From NCBI GenBank assembly GCA_001632425.1, contig KV425578.1, positions 119,520 through 149,449 of the forward strand: a DNA stretch of 29,930 nt, written 5' to 3'. The DNA comes from Neolentinus lepideus HHB14362 ss-1. Taxonomy: Eukaryota > Basidiomycota > Agaricomycetes > Gloeophyllales > Gloeophyllaceae. Below the pieces are notes generated by a model. It was given only the letters and a program-made list of their open reading frames with translations, ran no database searches and was not told where the DNA came from. Each line of letters starts with the position of its first letter. Within the stretch, counting starts at the first letter, position 1. This document shows positions 1 through 12,000 of the stretch, piece by piece. Both the position numbers and the translations under genes were made by a program.

Positions 1-448
1 ATTCTTGAAGGTCGTCGGGATAAGAGCAATCGAGATCCTGCACATAATCTCTTAAGAAAATATCCTCACAAGAAATTCGTATTACATTTTTATGGGATTT
101 GTAAATGCAAGCACAAGAATATCTTATGGAGGCTTCTGCACAGGATCCTACCAAAATCTAGTCTGGCCGTGTAGTAGGATTTTTCCTGTTCTTTCATTCT
201 CAGAATTTTCTTTGATATAATAAAAAATATGTACAAATTTCTATGCATGTACAGGCACTGTGGAGGCTGCTACAGATTTTTCTATTCAGGAGGCCGTTTT
301 GCATGCGAAAAGCCGCGCCGCGCCTTACGTTCCAAAAACAGCAGTAACATTCAACGTTCAACATTCAAATTTGCAATCCTTGCTTAGGCGGTATGTTATG
401 GTGCTGACTTGCTAGATGGCATTATGGGGACTGTCAGTGAAATATTTA
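1..448. other. AT-rich intergenic DNA, no gene seen
   Basis: I find no open frame of convincing length or composition and no RNA motif here. The stretch is AT-rich, apart from a short CG-rich patch near 310-330. Confidence 0.5.
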
Positions 449-520
449 TCTCTGGTAGTATATCGGATAGTACACCCGCCTGTCACGCGGGAGAGCGGGG
501 TTCGACTCCCCGCCAGAGAG
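449..520 (+). tRNA. tRNA-Asp (anticodon GTC)
   Basis: This is a complete 72-nt cloverleaf. The acceptor stem pairs 449-455 with 513-519 (TCTCTGG with CCAGAGA), followed by discriminator G520. The anticodon stem is 475-479 with 487-491, and the loop 480-486 carries GTC at 482-484. The T arm contains GGTTCGACTCC, which also serves as the internal B box. There is no intron. A run of four T at 543-546 is a likely RNA polymerase III terminator. Confidence 0.96.
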
Positions 521-542
521 TGTTATCTCGCTCACCGTAATC

Positions 543-546
543 TTTT
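543..546 (+). terminator. RNA polymerase III T-run terminator
   Basis: TTTT lies 22 nt downstream of the tRNA-Asp discriminator base. It is the first run of four T after the gene and a plausible pol III stop. Confidence 0.5.
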
Positions 547-725
547 GCCCCCTACCCCTTTGATCACCTACCAATACTATAATGTTCGCAGTCCCTTTTG
601 ACAGTCTAGCATTGAAATATTGACGCCTTTTAGATATTTACGATATTACGGATCTCACAATTTCATCCTCCATACACAGACCACGTATCTATTTATGCAG
701 TATCGATTCATTCTGCCCCGTCGTC

Positions 726-2479
726 CTACAACAATCCAGCCAACACCCCAACCGCCCCTAGAACAACCGCAACCACTCCATCCACCATGCCCTCAACTCT
801 TCCAGCCGCACTGCTGCTGTTATTATCGGTGCTCGTACTGGTTGAGGAGTGACCTGACGACGTCCTAGTGCTGGAACCGGAACCGGAGCCACCTGACATT
901 GTGGGTGTGCTTCCAACAGGGCCAGTCTCGGTAGTCGACTGAGCGGCCTGGGATGTAGCAGATGCATACCTAGAATAAAGCAAGGTCAATCAACAGAAGG
1001 GTCTAGTGCAGAGAAAAGACGTACGCAGAGCTAGCAGCACCGCTGTCACTGTCCGTGTCCACCAACACCGCGTCAATGATGTGCATGACACCGTTACGCA
1101 AGATTACATCAGGCTTGGTCACCTACGAGGGTAGAGCGTAGATCAGTCACTGGTCACGTAGAGTCGGATTGCATATTGCTCACCATAGCCTTGGCACTTC
1201 CGTTACCGCTGAACACGAACACACCCGTGCTGTTCGCTACGACGTCAAGAGGCTCGCCCGCCGCAGACGTGTAGTTCTGTTCCATGAAGTTCGGGCTGTA
1301 AGCAGCCGTGCCGTTGATGACCTGGAGGAAGGATAGGTGAATAAAAGTTTGAAGCAGTCGCGCGGATAAGTGCGTACATGGTTCCCCAACAGATTTGCTA
1401 GACCCGAGCCATCGTTACCCAACGAGCTCAGTTGACTTTGCACTGCTGCGATCGCCGAATCCGTAGGCGCGAACAGCGTAAACCCTCTCGCATTGTCATT
1501 CAGAACCTGCGAGCAGACATTGTCAACACTGCAAGTCAGCCGCAATGAAGGTCGAGAACTCACGCTCAACAAACTGCCTTGCCCATTGGGAACCTGCACA
1601 TTGCTCAAGATTGTACTCAGCGTGCTAAGATTGTTGCTCGAAAGTGCGGCCTCAAGGGATCCCGGAATATCAATCACCGCATCGACGACGTTGATGTGCA
1701 GGTTCTGGTACTGGTTCTGCTGAGTGACCGATACCGCGGTACTAGAGTAAGAGGCATGTCAGCCTCCTTGGGGCAAAGGGACGCATAGGGATCAGACTCA
1801 CTTCTGGTTCAAAACGGTGACGTTACCATCCGACATTCTACTCCATGCGACGACTTGACTCTTCCCGCCAGGGAGCTGCACGAGGCTCATATCGTTCAAC
1901 ATGGTCCGCCCAACGGTCGTGTTAGGGTACGTCTCCGTCAGGTTGGTGAAGTTGCCGTATACGATGTGATACAAGAGCACGTCGGCGAGGAGCGAAGGCG
2001 AGGAAGTGATGTTCGAAGGAACGCCGGCGACTACCACCAGTCCGTTACTCACAATGCTAAAGAGAGGATGAATGCTCACAGGCCTCGTTTGTCGGCGCAA
2101 ATATTGTCAGCTCCCTGCTCTGCGCATTCTCGCTCAGCGCTGCCAAGAGCTCGCTCCCCGTGTCCGTCTGATTGATTTGCTTAGTCACGTTCACCAGCGC
2201 CCCGAGATTCATGCCATTCAGAGCTTCAAGTAGGCCGGTCAGGTAGGTCGCGTTCTGCGCACCGGCCCCCATGGGCGTGGAAGTGCTGCTCGGTGAGGCA
2301 GAGGAGGAAGCGACGGAGGAGGAAGGCACGAGGGATGAGGATAGAGTGGAGTAGAGGGTGGTGACGGCTGAGGAGATAGGCTGGGAGGTGGACGCGCTGG
2401 GAATGTCTGTGGATGACTGCGCGAGGACGAGAGGGAGGAGGAGGAGAGGGAGGTTCATGGAGGAGATTCGGGAACGCAT
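726..2479 (-). CDS. Secreted, GPI-anchored fasciclin (FAS1) domain protein
   Basis: Fasciclin-type cell-surface protein; FAS1 domains mediate adhesion and are common on fungal walls. Seven exons in transcription order: 2479-2080, 2030-1802, 1741-1564, 1506-1378, 1321-1184, 1122-1025, 969-726, giving 471 aa. Residues 1-21 form a signal peptide (hydrophobic LPLLLLPLVLA). A Ser/Thr-rich linker runs to about residue 75. FAS1-1 spans about 79-232 (TIFAPTNEAF at 125-134, then the NLHINVVDAV box). FAS1-2 spans about 236-380 (FTLFAPTDSA, then NGVMHIIDAVL). After it come a Ser/Thr-rich stalk and a hydrophobic C-terminus (about 452-471) that fits a GPI-anchor signal. Intron 1 uses the acceptor at 2031-2032; the nearer AG at 2056-2057 breaks the frame. 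Start 2479 is the first ATG; 2458 is an alternative that also keeps a signal peptide. The ligand is unknown. Confidence 0.9.
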
Positions 2480-2576
2480 GATACGTATCACTTTTGCAGA
2501 AGTTTGTTTAGAGGATGGGATAGTCTGTGGTGGATAGAAGGCAAGGATGGTGAGGAAGACGAGTAGACGGAGGGAG

Positions 2577-2584
2577 TTTATATA
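2577..2584 (-). promoter_or_regulatory. TATA box of the fasciclin gene
   Basis: TATATAAA read on the minus strand, about 100 nt upstream of the first ATG at 2479. It is the only clear TATA-type element in the near upstream region. Confidence 0.5.
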
Positions 2585-3313
2585 CGCGCAGGACGGTGGC
2601 TGACAGGGTGGTTGACATGGATGGCTCGTGCGTAGGCTGACGTCGTGATCGACGGGAGAAGCAAACGATCGAACGCAGGTGAAGAGATTTGTGAAGGATT
2701 GTGGTTGACACAGTTTCTGTCCATGTTATTATTAGACATTAGGAGTTCGTCTATCGTCAGAGTAGTCTGTCGAGCGACAGCGTCCTGGCATATCTGCGCT
2801 TGGAACTCGGTACCCCAGTGATGGCAGAGGCGAGAGGAGCATTACATTCGCAATGCAGCGTTACCAGTGTTGTGAATTCAATGGGAACTTGGGGGAAGAG
2901 ACGATGCAATGCACAGATGGGGCAGGGACGCGTAAAGTCTCATTTCAACAGGCGGAAATTGATCAGACATTGAAGACCAATGGTAGACGGACCTCTAACT
3001 ATCGCAACTTTATTTCTGGCGCTCCTCCAAGTCAGGCCTACTCCCACTGAAACACTCCAATCTGAGCTAGCTAGATATTGGGGTCAAATCGACGTCCCAG
3101 TATCAGCTCACTTGGACCGGCCAGTCCACATCACCAGCCACACACAGCTTCATAGCTTTACCTATGAACTCAAAAGGGCCGGGTGAACCGAAGGCTCAAC
3201 CTAGACTGTCTCATGACAAACACAAAAAGGTTCAAAAAACGAGCCACCCCACCTGCGCGGGTCGCCGCGACGTGGGCGAATGTCCTTCATGACGAGGACA
3301 ACCTCCCCCCCAA

Positions 3314-3676
3314 TTAGGTGCGGAGGGGCAGAGTTTTGGTGGGTATATTCCAAGACCAGGAAGCGCAAGGAGTTGGGCAAGTCGGGAGGTAAGCAAGAAA
3401 GAGTAGCGCTGCCCGGTATAGTTTCGGTCTTGGTTTGAGCCCCACACTCGGTATCATCCTCTCGTGCGTAAATGCATTTCTCCGCGGTGATTCATGCATG
3501 GTCTTGGGGCCGTAACTCAGCGGGTCCTGATGGGTGCCTACGTCGCCTATGATGGACTGGCCGCCCTCCGGGCCGGCCAACGCTCCACCAAAAAAAGAGA
3601 GGGCCGGGTGAGATGAGTGACAAATAGCATGTTTTGGATCATGACCCGTCCCAGGCCACTTCAGCGGAGGTAACAT
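3314..3676 (-). other. Unrecognised 120-codon open frame
   Basis: A minus-strand frame, rich in Pro, Ser and basic residues, overlaps a second open minus frame at 3232-3447. Neither has a domain, signal peptide or membrane segment that I recognise. The block is GC-rich and contains a CCGGCC-type inverted repeat near 3560-3580. It may be an ncRNA or a repeat rather than a protein gene. I assign no function. Confidence 0.15.
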
Positions 3677-4236
3677 GTCGATGAGGAGGGAGAGCGAAGG
3701 ACATACGTGCGAGCTTCGGTGGGATCGGGTCGACCTTTCAGAGGATACGTATGCGAGTTCATTGGTACTACTGCTCGACAGGATAAGGGAGGTTCGAATA
3801 GCTGACGGGTATATAATGGACAGAGGTCAATAAGTCTTGTCACTGTCAGTCACACGTGATCTCATCCTCAGAAAACTGACGTGATCTTAAATACGTACCA
3901 TAATGACTGACGAGTAGTTTGAGTTTGGACACTTAGTCTTGCCGAAAGTGACATACGTCGAATAAGTCTCAACTTCCGAACACCACCACGCGATTGACGC
4001 AGAAGTGACCACGAAGATCGAACCTAGGAAATTAAAATACTTGTAATTGGGCAAGGTCAAGACATCCTTGTGCCTCATGTCTTCACCTTGCCGCATGTAA
4101 GATCCCCGTTGCAATCTGTTTCAACACGACTTACAGACTTCGTCTCTGTAGGAAATACCACAAGGACTTAGGAAGCGGGTGCCAAGATGCTCGTCGTGTC
4201 GCATACGCAGCGTGATACATCGCGAAGGTCGTCTGC

Positions 4237-4866
4237 GTGGGATGCAGGAGGTCGTTCAAGTGGTGCCTCAGACCAGAGAACAAGTATGTCATGCTCGAAA
4301 GACCTATGCTGGTGAGGCCTGTCAATAAGCAAATCGGTCATCCGATGAAAGCCAGCGCGGACGAGATTAGGACAGATCTGCGCCAGAGATCAAAGCAGCT
4401 GTGCGAATTGATGACCACTCAGCCAATCGAAGAACAAATCCGCCCGCGGGAGATGCCATGGGTTTATTTGAGTGCCCTTCGCTGTCCGGGATGTGGCAAA
4501 GAAGGGACCCCAGTGGGAGACATGTTTCGAACCCCAGCTCAGAACGACCGAAAGGGATGGTAGAAAGTAGAGAAAAGGTTTCAGGAGCAGTGCGGAAGAG
4601 AAGTGTTCGAGTCCAGCAGGTATTGCCCGAGTCGTTCGGAGAATGGGCCACGGGGGATCTACGAGGAAGACAAAAGATCAGCCATGCGTCGCAAGCACGG
4701 CATAGCGTGGCGCCATGAGAAGTAGCGAAGAGTACATGCCATCAAGGATACTATGGAGAAAGGCAGGCTCACTCAAGAGGAAACGCGCAGCTGGGAGATA
4801 CAGCATCCGTCTTTTCCACAGAACCAGTCTAGATACGGGGATGACCTGCTCAAACATATCTTCCCT
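4237..4866 (+). pseudogene. Possible degenerate coding relic
   Basis: One plus frame runs about 210 codons with only two internal stops, TAG at 4561 and TAG at 4729, before a TGA at 4867. The conceptual product has protein-like composition, including a CPGCGKEGTP stretch and a charged segment near 4640-4800. Against this, two other frames in the same interval are also unusually open, so GC-rich chance sequence is possible. I recognise no family. If real, it is a broken gene or an old transposon fragment. Confidence 0.2.
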
Positions 4867-7354
4867 TGAAGTCAGTTCAGAGTCAAAATGGAGCATTGCG
4901 AGCGAGAACCAAGGTCAGCTCTCTTCATTGTTATCGACGATCCTTGTTCAAAGTTTACTCGATATTTCTCATAGCAGAATATTACGCATTGCAATACGCA
5001 CATAGAGAAGGATGCACAGTCGATTGGGCGTCTCAATAGCTGTGGATCGTTGCTAATACTCCAAGCTCGAGACACTGGAACATGAATAGTGTCTGTCCAT
5101 TCTGAACAGCACAGACGTGGCAAAAAAGTTTCGCGCTAATTGACACTTCCGAGCCCTTCGAGTTTGACCGCCGTACCGATTGTTTCCCATGTATTTCGCA
5201 TATAGAGGCCAGAGAGACAAGTCGACGCCAGCACCCAGTCACTTCGCGATCTTTTCTCGGCAACCTTCAGAGACAGCTGCATTTCGTGATGCCGCGACCT
5301 GCGTTAACCCCGATTCGCCAGACGTTTCAGGATATCTAGAGGTTCAGAGCTAAGCAGCAACTGAGTCCTTTACCGTCCTCGCGAGCACATGTAGGTGGCG
5401 TGACAGGTTACGAAGAGTGTGACACCTGCTCTCGACTCATGATCGCCATCATCTATCAAGAGTGCTCTATGGACAATCATCTGTCAGGCCCATTCCCACT
5501 GCTCACACCTCTCTGCCCTCTGTGAAAGTAGATCATGCGATACGTTGATATCATTGATGCTTGAAGTCAGGCTCGCAGGCCGTCTGTGACTTGAGACTGC
5601 TTCTTCATACCAAGGACTCGGACTTGGCTCGCCCGGCTCAACTGTTCTTCATGGCGCACGAGGTGTAGCGCCACAGACTCTATGGCTGAGTACTACCGGT
5701 CAATCCTTCGAAAAGAACTAGACTAACATATCCCGCCACAGGCCCGCGGAATGAGACACAAAAGGACGTTTCAGTGCGGTATGGCTGTAGACTGTGGGTT
5801 GGCGTTCCACTGTCTTGTTCCCGTTGAAACGGCCCGGTCTCTCGCATAGGTCACACGAGTACTGAAGAAAGCTCTATCGCAAAGCGAGACGCAAGCAGCA
5901 GCCACGTGTCTCCTTCAATCTGAGCTAGCTCTTTCCACCTCACCCGTCGTCTTCACTTTTTCATACAGTTGAGCAATGATCGCCACGTAGTACTAACGTG
6001 GTCGAGCTAGCCACCGCGGACACGGTGTTTTCGATCTCCCAGGACCAGTCGGTTTCTGTTACTGTACTACCTCGCCGGTATTGATAGGGCCTCCACCTAC
6101 CCTGTCGCCTGTCCTCTCTTGCCCTCACCGTCCATGTCGTGTGCATCTCTATGGTGTACTGGATAAGAAACTGGACTGCTCCCCTCTATGAGACGTCGCA
6201 TCGCATCTCTCACCAGGGTACGTCCACATTATTGGCTGTGTCTTCCCTTCCTCTTCGACACTGAAAGGACGTCCATGTATACCATGCCACGTTCTCTTCA
6301 GTACCAGCCGTGAATAGATGCGGCTGGATCCAGTGCACCTCATTTAATCTGCATTTGGTCTCTGTGTTATTGTTGGCCTCGGTCGGCCATATGACAGACT
6401 TCTGTGATGGTGGTCACAAGAGAAAGTTTTACAGCTGACATGGTTCGGCTCGAGGTATACCTAGACCGCACGCAGTCCACTGGAACGCTGAGTATTCATC
6501 TACTCTAAATGCCACTTGACTTGATCTTTGTCATCTATTCACCCTATGCTTCTGAGGACACCTACATCGCGACGTGCTTGAAGCATGAGGCTTCGTGATA
6601 ATTGGAAAACATATTTGCGCACTATGGCACCGTCTCGCCGTTAAGCTGGAAAAATCTCGGAAGTAGTTTTTGAGACCCCGCGGGGAAGGAAGCCTGGAGT
6701 GATTGCCGCTTCCCGCGACGTTGTGTTGTCCCAATTAGGAAAGACATCTTCCCCCTATAGAATAGCTGTATTCACCACGATGACCTACCAGTGAAAACGT
6801 TTTGCGACTCTTTGCACATTAAATAAATAACATTTTATCTCATTCGAGGTGTCTTGGGGTATATAAGACCAGACGCAACTCGTGTACACCTCCCCTTTTT
6901 CCTCTTACTCCCATCCTCTCCCCCATCGCTGTTATGCTGCCGATCGTACTGTCGGCCGACTCGGACGTTCAGTGAGGCGCGTGTGCGATCATCTCGGCCT
7001 TGTTTTCCAGGTTCAAATATGCTGTTTGCTGGATTAATCATAAGTCTTGCTCAATTTTAGCGCCACCCAGATTTTCAGGGTCCCAAATGATGTGCGTCGA
7101 CATATACGTCAACCGTGTCGCTCGAGATGATTGATTAGTCTGCACACGTTCATGCATCGACCTCATCTGCGGCCGGCTGTGAAACGCGTTGCTGGACATC
7201 CACATTCAGATGTCAATCACGAGGACGCCAGGGTTACCGCGCACCCGGAATTATGTTCGCCTTCGCCGTCAAAGTCCTCTTGGCGGCTTGCTGGCGGCAT
7301 TGTTCACGAGACACTTGGAAATGATGCACGATCCGGACCGCGCGGTCCCTGCTG

Positions 7355-7361
7355 CATAAAA
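7355..7361 (+). promoter_or_regulatory. TATA-like CATAAAA of the GH31 gene
   Basis: CATAAAA lies about 55 nt before ATG 7411 but only 5 nt before ATG 7366. The decayed GH31 copy has CATAAAG (minus, 18547-18553) about 40 nt before the equivalent ATG, and the GMC gene has CATAAAA at a similar distance. The spacing supports 7411 as the start. Confidence 0.45.
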
Positions 7362-7410
7362 CAAGATGATTGCAGAGTTATTAGGCGAGAGACGCTGGCT
7401 TCGTACCGCC

Positions 7411-10400
7411 ATGTTTGTCGCGGTGTTCCTAGGGCTGCTCTCGTTCGCGACCCATGTAGTAGGGAGAGAACCGTCGGCGCTGCAGAAAAAACTCTTTCCT
7501 CAGTCGTTTGCGGTTGAAGAGTCGACGCATTCGCTGAACGTCTCCACTTGCCCAGGTAGGCGCAGTGCAAAGGTGTACAATGGCTACACTGACTCCGTTG
7601 TGGCTTAGGATACACGCTGAATGACCTCCAGGAGACGAAGATAGGCCTTGCAGCCCACCTGTCTTTGGCAGGACCTGCTTGCAATGCTTTCGGACAAGAC
7701 ATAGCCAACCTCACTATCGAAGTCATCCACGAGACGGCGAGCCGGTGCGTAATAACACTCTTGCATCTCGAAACTCTATGTTACGGTGCACTGTAGCCTC
7801 CATGTGAAAATCTACGACACTGCCAACCAACAGTTTACGATCCCGGAGTCCGTAATTGAACGACCCTCTGAGCCCACGAGCTCCCTCAAAAACTCCTCGG
7901 ACTTATTGTTCAATTACGAGCCTTCGCCCTTTGCGTTCTGGATTACCCGGCGCTCAGAGCCCGAGGCGACGCCTCTGTTCGACACTCGAATCAGTTCGCT
8001 CCCTCCCACGCCCATTCCCGCATATATCAATACGAGTGATAATAGCACGGGCTTTGACGGGTTCCCGCTCGTCTTTGAGGACCAATATTTGCAGGTCAGT
8101 GAATGCAACGTACGGATCTGACGCTCTGGGAATTGCTATGTTGACAGGCGTTTCCCAGATCTCTTCGGCTCTCCCGTTAGGCACTAATATCTACGGTCTA
8201 GGCGAAGTAGTCGCGAGCAGTGGCTTCCGGCGCGACGTAGGTACTGACGGTGGCGTCGGAACCGTGCAGACGTGGTGGGCGCGCGATGTCGCTGACCCGA
8301 TCGACCAGAACGAGTAAGTGTCCTTTATGTTGCCGAAACGTTGATTCGACCACTTATTTATTTGACAGATATGGGTCCCACCCGATTTATCTCGAGCATC
8401 GATTCAACGCTACCACAAATACCTCCAAAACACACGGTGTATTCCTGCTCAGGTATATACTTCAAGTGACAAGCCACTTTTGTCAGACCCTGAATTTCGT
8501 CATATACAGCTCCGCGGGTGCCGACGTCCTCCTCGCCACCCCGCCATCGTCCAACATATCGCTGATTGAGTATCGCCTCCTCGGAGGGATCCTCGATTTC
8601 TACTTTTTCTCGGGTCCGACGCCGCAGACAGTGATCGAGCAGTACGGCGAGGTTGTTGGGCTGCCTACATGGCAGCCGGTGTGGGGATTCGGGTTTCACC
8701 TGTGCAGATGGGGGTACCATACCGTGAACGACACGAGGGATGTGGTAATTGCGATGAGGGAGGCGGGGATTCCATTGGAAGGTGCGCCTTCACTAGCATT
8801 AAACTTAGGGCTCGACTGGGAGTCAGAGGCTAACATGGTATCTTACAGTCATGTGGAACGATATTGATTTGTATCTGGCGTATCGGGATTTTACATCCGA
8901 TCCGGTGTCATTTCCTGGAGAGGAGATGAGAGCATTCATCCATGAATTGGTGCGTCCTATTAACTATGATATTGGTGTTTCGGACTGATGAATGCATCTT
9001 CCATAGGCTGCTAACAATCAGCATTGTGAGTGCAACTTTCGCAGTACATATTCCTGTCTCCGAAATTCATCTTCCCCATAAGATATTCCGATTGTAGACG
9101 CGGCTGTCGCGCACCAAGTCAACGATACGGATATTGTCAGTATCTCCGATTCATATTTTACGTTGCTCTGACGTGGTAGGATAGTACGACCCATATATCC
9201 GTGGAGCTGAGCAGTGCGTGTCTATCTATTAAACCTGAAATGTCCAATGTGTCCCATGCTCCTGGAAGAGACGTATTTGTCAAGAATCCAGACGGCTCAG
9301 AATACATCGGGCAAGTGTGGCCGGGATACACGGTCCGTCTCCATCGCTTCCTCAACATCATCATGATGTTCGCGTTAACCGAGGCTGCGTTTTGTTCTCA
9401 CAGGTCTTCCCCGACTGGTTTGCGAACAACACCCAACAATGGTGGACCGAGGGACTAAGGAATTGGTCGGAGGGTGGGGTCGAGTTCTCGGGCATCTGGC
9501 TGGATATGAACGAGGCGAGCTCCTTCTGTGAGGGGTCTTGGTGAGTCTTCAGTGCTTCTGATGTTAGACTAAAGGAGGGTTACGTGTTGTCTGATGCATG
9601 AGTTTCTAGTGGGTCTAACGCAAATCTGAGCAATACGAACGCGCCCTTTTTGCTTCCGGGAGTACCTGGGAATCCCGTTGCTGGTTATCCTGAATGGTAT
9701 GCTGACCGGATTAATGCTCAAGCAAAATAAATGGTTGATAGATATTGATCTTGAATTGGCCAGCTATAATGACACTGTCTTTGGGCCAAGTGGGAACATG
9801 ACAGTTAACGGTACCAGCACGTATTCTTGCGACACGGACGAGTCCACTGGTTCGTTGAGCAAGCGCGGTCTCGGCGCTGCAAACGAGACGGGTGTGAACT
9901 TGAACAATCCCCCATATGCCATCCACAATGGTATGTATTCCTTTCATACGTCTAACGCTTTATTCTTACGATGTCTTGTGTTCCAAAGGTGCGGGTAGGC
10001 TGTCCGTGAAGACGATTGCGACGAATGCCACCCACGCCCCAGGCTATGTCGAGCTGGACGTCCATAACATGTGGGGCATGATGGAGGAGAAGACGACGCA
10101 TCTCGCGGTGCAGAGCATCATCCCGGGCAAACGTCCGTTCTTGATCAGCAGGTCGACGTTTCCCTCCTCGGGCAAGTGGACCGGGCACTGGGTGAGTATA
10201 TGCCGTTGTAGGATTCGTGGGCTGTGGTGTGGCTGACGAATCCCGAGATAGCTCGGAGATAACTACAGCAAGTGGCAGTACATGTACTTCAATATTCAGG
10301 GCGTCCTGCAGTTTCAGATCTATCAGATTCCGATGGTTGGCGCGGATACATGCGGGTTCAGTGTGTATTTTCCTGAGAAAAATGGAGCGTTGGGCGCTAA

Positions 10401-11395
10401 TCCCTTCATAGATGACAACACGAACGAAGAGCTTTGCAATCGATGGATGCAGCTGTCGGCCTTCGTGCCCTTCTACCGAAATCACAATGTACTTGGTGCA
10501 ATCTCCCAGGAGCCGTACCGATGGGAGAGTGTGGCGAACGCTTCGCGCACTGCTATGGCTGTGCGGCACTCGATGTTGCCGTATTGGGTAAGCTATCTAG
10601 CGCCATTCAACCAAGGCGTCTAATTCACGTCTGGCTCACAGTACACACTCTTCGCCAACGCTTCAACGTTCGGCTCGCCGCCTGTCCGCGCCCTGTTCTA
10701 TGAGTTCCCCAATGAGCCGGAGCTGTTTGCGGTAGACCGGCAGTTCTTGATCGGTCGTGATATCTTGGTGACACCCGTGTTAACTCCCAATGCGAGCACA
10801 GTCGATGGTATGACTATCATGGCCCAGTTCGCCTGTCCTGTCTTGACTCACTGTATGTTTCACACGCTTTCCAGGTATATTCCCCGGTCGTGGACAGGTC
10901 ACCTGGCGTGATTGGTATACCCATGAGGCCGTCGACGCAACACCGGGCGCGAACACGACACTGTCAGCGCCGCTAGGACACATCAATGTACACATCCGCG
11001 ATGGCGCTATCTTATTACTGCATGCTAAACCTGCGTACACCATTGAAGAGACGAGGCAGGGCCCTTACGAGTTGCTCATCGCACTCGCCGCCGATGGTAG
11101 CGCGTTCGGTACGGCGTACATCGACGATGGGGTAAGTTACCCACCCGGGCCGAGTACGACTGTCACGTTTTGGGCCGGTTCACGTAAATTGGATATTCGG
11201 AGTCAGGGTGCGTATGAGGTGGGACCAAAGGTAATAAGTGTTACGGTACTTGGGATGCAGGAGCCGACGGAGGTGGCGGTTCAAGGCAAGAGCGCGGCTT
11301 CTGAGCAGTGGGAGTACACGGCAGGCTTGGAGAAGTTGGTCCTGAAGGGGTTGTCTTTGAGCCTGAACGAGGCCACAGTTGTATCATGGAAGTAA
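7411..11395 (+). CDS. Secreted GH31 alpha-glucosidase (intact, 19 exons)
   Basis: Glycoside hydrolase family 31 retaining alpha-glucosidase, releasing glucose from maltose or starch-type oligosaccharides outside the cell. Exons: 7411-7555, 7609-7744, 7797-8094, 8159-8313, 8369-8452, 8510-8781, 8849-8949, 9007-9025, 9083-9135, 9185-9213, 9269-9332, 9404-9540, 9610-9696, 9764-9930, 9989-10191, 10252-10360, 10412-10587, 10642-10807, 10875-11395; 973 aa. A signal peptide covers about 1-18. The nucleophile is D486 in GIWLDMNEAS; the acid/base is D653 in GHWLGDN after LISRSTFPSSGKWTGHW. Other family motifs are WGFGFHLCRWGYH, VMWNDIDLY and [18 protein letters not shown]. All 18 introns are GT-AG, and exon 8 is only 19 nt. 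Start 7411 is chosen because it is conserved in the decayed paralog and suits the TATA spacing; 7366 is the upstream alternative. Length matches fungal secreted members. Confidence 0.95.
10361..10411 (+). other. 51-nt GH31 intron with no stop and no frame change
   Basis: GT-AG intron between exons 16 and 17. It is a multiple of three and contains no in-frame stop, so a retained form would insert 17 residues after the conserved DTCGF. Removing it restores the usual family spacing to NEELCNRW, so splicing is the expected state. Confidence 0.6.
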
Positions 11396-11950
11396 CAAAC
11401 AAACAACGTTGAAATTTTGAAAACCCAATATACTTTGATTTGTTCGGACCGTGACGCGTCTTGAATGTGACCGATCGCGTTAGTCACGCTCTGTTTTGTC
11501 ACGCGGGCTCGACATATAAGAATCACTGCGATCTGCTAACGTCATGACCGTGGTCCGTCGACGCCTTCTGTTCATCTTTCTGTTCATCTGACAGTACCTT
11601 GTGATTGCACTACACTCGTTCTTGCCACTTCGACTGCACCTCGAGTCAACTGCAATGACCCGGTGTTCAACCGCCTGCTGATTCAGGACCGTGCAGCCTG
11701 AGAGCGCACAGGATCCTACTTTATTTGAGTCGAGTTCGCTGAACTGATGACGTTGTGTACTCAAATTAAGTGCATTGCTCCGTGGCTCCCGCAGTACATG
11801 ACCTGTGCGTTGTATCCACGTTTCATTCAGTGAATTTCAATGACTTTGATCCGACACCATTGCAAGTGGAGGGATCATGGATCATCGGTGAACTAAATTG
11901 AACGCCGCTCCGCTGGTCAAATTTTCTCCCCCGCATTGCTTCATGGAATA
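11396..11950. other. Intergenic region between GH31 and GH43
   Basis: About 550 bp holding the GH31 3' untranslated region and the GH43 upstream region. No coding frame or RNA gene is convincing. Confidence 0.5.
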
Positions 11951-11960
11951 CTATATATAC
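11951..11960 (+). promoter_or_regulatory. TATA box of the GH43 gene
   Basis: CTATATATAC sits about 45 nt before the chosen ATG at 12001. The in-frame ATG at 11965 is only 4 nt beyond it, which argues against use of that ATG. Confidence 0.6.
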
Positions 11961-12000
11961 GTGCATGGCGCTTGAACTGAACCTCAGATTCCGTTCCGTC

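Larger units (their letters stand above)
2712..7354. other. Gene-poor region of about 4.6 kb
   Basis: No recognisable protein or RNA gene was found on either strand. Open frames are short and overlap in several frames at once. Two blocks stand out: 3232-3676, with two overlapping minus-strand frames of 71 and 120 codons, and 4237-4866, a plus frame with few stops. At 6857-6866 there is a TATA-like GTATATAAGA followed by a pyrimidine-rich stretch, so an unrecognised transcript could begin there. I could not assemble spliced exons into any known family. The region could hold lineage-specific genes, ncRNA or old transposon remains. Confidence 0.4.

Noticed and set aside
3428..3445. GGTTTGAGCCCC as a tRNA B box
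   Set aside because: No A box, acceptor stem or cloverleaf can be folded around it.
4600..4625. GTTCGAGTCC as a tRNA B box
   Set aside because: The motif matches a B box, but there is no pairing acceptor stem or anticodon arm upstream.
7366..7410. Upstream in-frame ATG as the GH31 start
   Set aside because: It lies 5 nt after the CATAAAA site and is not conserved in the decayed paralog, whereas ATG 7411 and its GCC-ATG-TTT-GTC context are.
9952..10569. 205-codon open frame on the minus strand
   Set aside because: It is antisense to GH31 exons 15-17 and has no family motifs; the sense strand explains the lack of stops.
11965..12000. In-frame ATG upstream of the GH43 start
   Set aside because: It sits 4 nt after the TATA box, so it would not be in the mRNA. 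ATG 12001 gives a proper signal peptide.
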